Shown one piece after another: positions 19,710 through 22,978 of a stretch of DNA of 22,978 bases. The notes under the pieces were generated by a model. That model did not search any database. It saw only the letters and a program-made list of their open reading frames with translations, and was not told the origin of the DNA. This DNA is from Plantago elongata (taxonomy: Eukaryota; Streptophyta; Magnoliopsida; Lamiales; Plantaginaceae): the NCBI GenBank assembly GCA_036897095.1, contig JAYMSP010002670.1, forward strand, positions 1 through 22,978, written 5' to 3'. The position numbers and the translations under genes are program-made. The first letter of the stretch is position 1; every line of letters starts with the position of its first letter.

Positions 19710-21300
19710 CAATCATTTAATAAATACAAACTTACAAATACAGTTTGGGCAACGCTTTAATCCCCAAAAAGATTCATGAGGTGTAATGGTATATTATCTT
19801 GGTTTTACAATTCATTAATTTTATGTCAAATATTTATTTAGTTGATTTTTATAAAACAATTCAATTATGTTGTATTATGTTCGAACAAATAGAAAATGAC
19901 CTAAATGGATAGTACTATACTGTTACCAAAACGTGCTTATTGTATTAGAAATTGAAGTGTTAGACACCGAATATGAAGCACATTAATTACCACTAGAATC
20001 TGGCGAAACGTGTTACTATGTCACCGACTTCTCAGTTTCAAATAGCTAGCGTGTGTTCATTTTTGTATCATTCAACGCGAACTAATCAATCAAATAGATG
20101 TATATATCCAAATCGTATCTTCCTTCCCTTGATCCTTCATGACGCAATCACCAACTAATCATTAACTGAAACCAAATTAAATCTTATCGTTAAAATGTTT
20201 ATAGCGGAGTGGCAAACTGAAAGACCCGTCATCACAAAATTACGTATTTGATTCTTTAAAATAAGTGATTTATTCCACTACATATTATAATTGTAATATC
20301 GTATCTCAAAAAAATATCACATTAAATTAGTTTTCTTCCATTTTCTGAAAAGAAGGTAAAATTCATAAACTTGTTAATGCTATAGTCCAAAATAGTCACA
20401 CTTTATTTATATAGAAATTAAGGAGTAAATTGAAACTGATATACGTCATTAACATCGAAAATATTAAAATTTATTTATTAATATTACATTAAATTATATT
20501 TATACTTGAAAATAATAATCAGGCCCAGTCTCCCCGGAGCCTCTCAATAAGACTGGTCGCTTCCAAAACTTGATGAAAACCGAATTGTTTCGATAATTTG
20601 TTGTTACTTTGTCATAAATGAGAGCGTACACCCTGATAACATTTTGAAATAGCAAAGTGATGGGATTCTTTTGTCAATTACGAGTTGGATGATAATGTGT
20701 TATACCAACATCAATCAAACCACCCACGGAAGAATATGAAGCTCTAGATTCATTTCCCTACATTTGATCTAACGTTGGAAAGACTTTATCCTTTCGGAGA
20801 AGAAAAAATCAATGAGATTATGACATCGTTTTGTGATAAGATCATACTATAAACTGTTTGTATTTACACATTTGAATTGCTCTTTTGAAGTAGGGATAAA
20901 GTAATATCATATTCTCTAACAAATAATGAGAAACGAAATATAAAAACGTAATGTGTTGATTTATAAATTCTATTTTTTAAAAATAAAGTCTATATGTAAA
21001 TTAAGTAATGCTGATGAAAAATCTGAAATGGAGGTCAATTTAAGGGTCCTTAATATATGTAATTTTTCCTAACTATTATATGGAGATGGTGGTCTTGGTA
21101 GACTTATTCGAGAGTACTAAACTAGCTTGTAACTCGGTAAGGTGATAATCTACTTATAATAAATTATTATTTTTTTTGAACCAACTTATTCAAAGTAGTA
21201 TAATACTACAATACATGGTAAGTGGAGATCTTCTAATTGATACCCAATTTGATAATTTTCAGTAGAAATTGTGATACATATTTGAAAAAAATCCGCCGCA
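19710..21300. other. AT-rich intergenic DNA, nothing identified
   Basis: No gene, RNA or transposon protein recognised. The GC-richer stretch 20520-20570 has no readable product that I can place. The last few hundred bases may be the promoter side of the DAHP synthase fragment. Confidence 0.45.
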
Positions 21301-21317
21301 ATATTTGAGCGCGTGGA

Positions 21318-21323
21318 CACGTG
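21318..21323. promoter_or_regulatory. G-box upstream of the DAHP synthase pseudogene
   Basis: CACGTG lies 73 bases before the ATG at 21396. It overlaps a 12-base perfect palindrome cgtgatatcacg (21320-21331). G-boxes bind plant bZIP and bHLH factors. In this position it looks like a remnant of the parent gene's promoter, which would mean the fragment was copied as genomic DNA and not from mRNA. Confidence 0.4.
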
Positions 21324-21395
21324 ATATCACGAATATTCTGACTCTTTGATTTCATTCTCCTTGAAAATCTTGTCTCTTCTCTCGAAAGTACGACA

Positions 21396-21581
21396 ATGCA
21401 ACAGGCAAAAGCCATGTCTCTGACACCAACAGCCGCCGTATTCCAACCACCCACCACCACCTCAATCCGTCAACGACTCCCCGTCATCAAATCCTCAAAA
21501 CCCATCTCAGCCAACCTCCAATCTTCCACCACAAAACCCAGTAACTGGACCATCGAGAGCTAGAAATCCAAGAAAGCCTTA
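21396..21581 (+). pseudogene. DAHP synthase (shikimate pathway) 5' fragment with premature stop
   Basis: The ATG at 21396 (A at -3) opens a 55-codon frame rich in Ser, Thr, Pro and Lys with few acidic residues, as in a plastid transit peptide. It ends S-N-W-T-I-E-S and meets TAG at 21561-21563, after which the same frame gives K-S-K-K-A-L. Plant type-II DAHP synthases have W-[TA]-[VI]-[ED]-S-W-K-S-K-K-A-L-Q-L-P at this point, so the stop is a TGG-to-TAG change of the conserved Trp. After the Leu codon (21579-21581) the similarity ends: all of the catalytic domain (about 450 residues) is absent. The intact enzyme joins phosphoenolpyruvate and erythrose 4-phosphate in the plastid as the first shikimate step. 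This copy cannot. It appears to be a truncated gene duplicate. Confidence 0.85.
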
Positions 21582-22139
21582 AGTGTTCTCAAGATTTACT
21601 ACAAATTTCAAATGTAGTTCTGAAGCTGATATATGTAATCTTTAGTGTTATTAATTTCAATTATAAAGTGTTGAAGTTTGGAAGGAGTGGAGAATAACTT
21701 GGAGAACTTGTTTATGCCTAATGTTAAATGTCTTGACACTTTGTTTATCAAATGTCTGAGTTAGAAATTATGTAATAATTATGATCTTTCTCCACGTGGA
21801 TCTGCAAGGCTGTTCTAGAGACATTTCACACTAAGTTATTATGTTCGGGGAGATGATCTCTATCAAATGATTGCTTGCGGTAAAGATTAGTTTTTGAAGT
21901 TTGATTGTTACGGTTGGACCTTATAGAATCATAAACACTAAATTTACCATGGGGAGGAAGTATATGAACATGTCGAGTTTGTTACATACTCAGGGACATG
22001 GACATTTTCTTTGATATCACGCAACAAAAACACTTATAAGTCAATTTTTAAAGAGTCATACGAGAGTGATGTCTGATAAGAATGGTATTGGTATAGCTTG
22101 GTGCAACATTATAGCTTGGTAGCAGAGAAATCTTTTATA
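21582..22139. other. Sequence after the DAHP synthase break, unidentified
   Basis: Non-coding AT-rich DNA. The first 100 bases could be a 3' untranslated region joined to the exon by an internal deletion, but this cannot be shown here. A second CACGTG lies at about 21794. The word tatagcttggt occurs twice near 22094-22121. Confidence 0.4.
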
Positions 22140-22282
22140 GTAAATGGTGCTAATTAAAGACCAGTAGAAGATTTGGACCCGTATTACCTCACCATAAATG
22201 ATGTAAATTAGTAAATGGTAGAAATATGATGTAAATGTAAATAGAATAAATTAAGACCGGAAGAAAATTTGCACCCGTATTA
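22140..22282 (+). repeat. Imperfect direct repeat, 96-bp period
   Basis: The words gtaaatgg...taaagaccagtagaag-atttggacccgtattac (ending 22187) and gtaaatag...taagaccgg-aagaaaatttgcacccgtattac (ending 22282) are about 80% alike and offset by about 96 bases. The second copy ends ten bases before the LINE poly(A) tail. Confidence 0.55.
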
Positions 22283-22291
22283 CTATTCATA

Positions 22292-22630
22292 TTTTTTTTT
22301 TGCTAAATAGAGAAATATATTAGGCTTAATAGCCAGTGTGAGGACTCAAAATCAGGATTACAGATGTTGGTGGAGTAAGCCTGAACTTTTCATCAACATC
22401 AGAATGATAGCCTAACGAAGCTAAATGATCGGTACACAAATTTACCTTCATATCTACTTCTTTTATATCGATATCCAAGGCATATGCAAAAGTACCTTGC
22501 ACTGGTTCACGATGGTTGATAACTCATCAGGTGGGTGATCTAGATCGGAGACCCACCCAAAAACGATACCTTGTGTATTCGCCTGTCGCAAGCAAGTTCC
22601 ATGCCTCTTGTCATGCTCCGTAACTATGTC
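22292..22630 (-). pseudogene. LINE (L1-type) 3' end with RNase H remnant and poly(A)
   Basis: On the minus strand a frame beginning about 22630 reads V-F-G-W-V-S-D, then L-S-T-I-V-N-Q-C-K-V-L-L and M-P-W. After a one-base frameshift near 22477 it continues D-I-D-I-K-E-V and C-T-D-H-L-A-S-L-G-Y, then P-P, to a TAA at 22328-22326. This follows the C-terminal half of the plant LINE-type RNase H domain (S-D near the start, then C-x-x-L-L, W, and A-D-x-L-A). Here the A-D-x-L-A motif has become T-D-H-L-A. About 25 bases after the stop the minus strand ends in ten A residues (22301-22292), as expected for a LINE tail. The rest of ORF2 is missing, a usual 5' truncation. A host RNase-H-like gene fragment is less likely given the poly(A). 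Confidence 0.75.
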
Positions 22631-22633
22631 TCA

Positions 22634-22978
22634 TTAACTGTAGAAGCAGCCTCATTATGAGTAGTACTATTCATTACTTATGTCAATATATCTTAATTTT
22701 ACTGAAAGGACCTATCATTATCAAAACATTATGGAAAGAGTACATTACGCATCACATGCATAGCGTGTGACGCAAATTCTAGTAATAAATAGTTAGATAA
22801 CCTAACTAATTAAATTGAGATTTTCATCGGATAATTCTCTGTGCTACTAGTACATCATAAAAATACAGGTATAGTAGTTAATTTTGGAAAAAGCTGTGGA
22901 GTCCAAATTATGCTTCAAGCAATCAGCTGTGTCCGCTATCCGCACATTTAGGCAGGGGCAGCCCGGCCTAATAAACAG
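22634..22978. other. Right-edge intergenic DNA
   Basis: No gene recognised. It contains an imperfect inverted repeat at 22745-22775 and an isolated GC-rich stretch at about 22950-22968 (ggcaggggcagcccggcc) that may begin an element lying beyond the window. Confidence 0.45.

Noticed and set aside
21233-21460. 75-residue minus-strand frame
   Set aside because: It is antisense to the DAHP synthase transit-peptide exon and promoter; its sequence is a shadow.
22950-22978. GC-rich ggcaggggcagcccggcc at the right edge, like a hAT-type terminal sequence
   Set aside because: The window ends before any second end or interior could be seen.

Overview
The window looks like a stretch of AT-rich nuclear DNA from a eudicot plant. 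It carries the start of a plant-only gene, a plastid-type shikimate-pathway gene fragment, and plant Ty1/copia, Helitron, L1-type LINE and Stowaway relics. A repeat-rich asterid is possible, but nothing in the sequence settles the species. I see no bacterial operon, CRISPR array or organelle block, and no previously undescribed system that I can defend.

Left edge (1-131, minus strand): the first 43 codons of a DUF3475/DUF668 (PSI1-like) gene, running off the window, with a CT-rich leader above it. It is the only gene start that looks intact. From about 1130 to 3365 there are old repeat remnants: an LTR-like block on the minus strand ending near 2455, a tRNA-like A/B-box sequence, and a GC-rich LTR-like block holding a 46-55 bp minisatellite. 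From 3366 to 5317 I recognise nothing.

Middle (5318-12192): a 94-bp direct repeat (5318-5411 and 6969-7061) brackets a block that ends in a polypurine tract and a 155-bp LTR. Next comes a complete but dead Ty1/copia element (6994-12192) with two LTRs of about 540-550 bp and gag, protease, integrase, reverse transcriptase and RNase H in that order, all broken by stops and frameshifts. Its primer-binding site is not the usual copia one.

Right half: a Stowaway MITE (13410-13666) sits beside a minus-strand copia RT-RNase H relic (13729-14760). A decayed Helitron helicase C-terminus lies at 15536-16342. A solo LTR with a perfect 5-bp target duplication occupies 19110-19704, with a 103/111-bp tandem duplication in its U3. 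A truncated, nonsense-mutated DAHP synthase 5' fragment lies at 21396-21581 with a G-box upstream. The poly(A) end of a LINE with an RNase H remnant is at 22292-22630.

The genes do not work together. This is a gene-poor interval shaped by nested transposon insertion, solo-LTR formation, segmental duplication and pseudogene decay.
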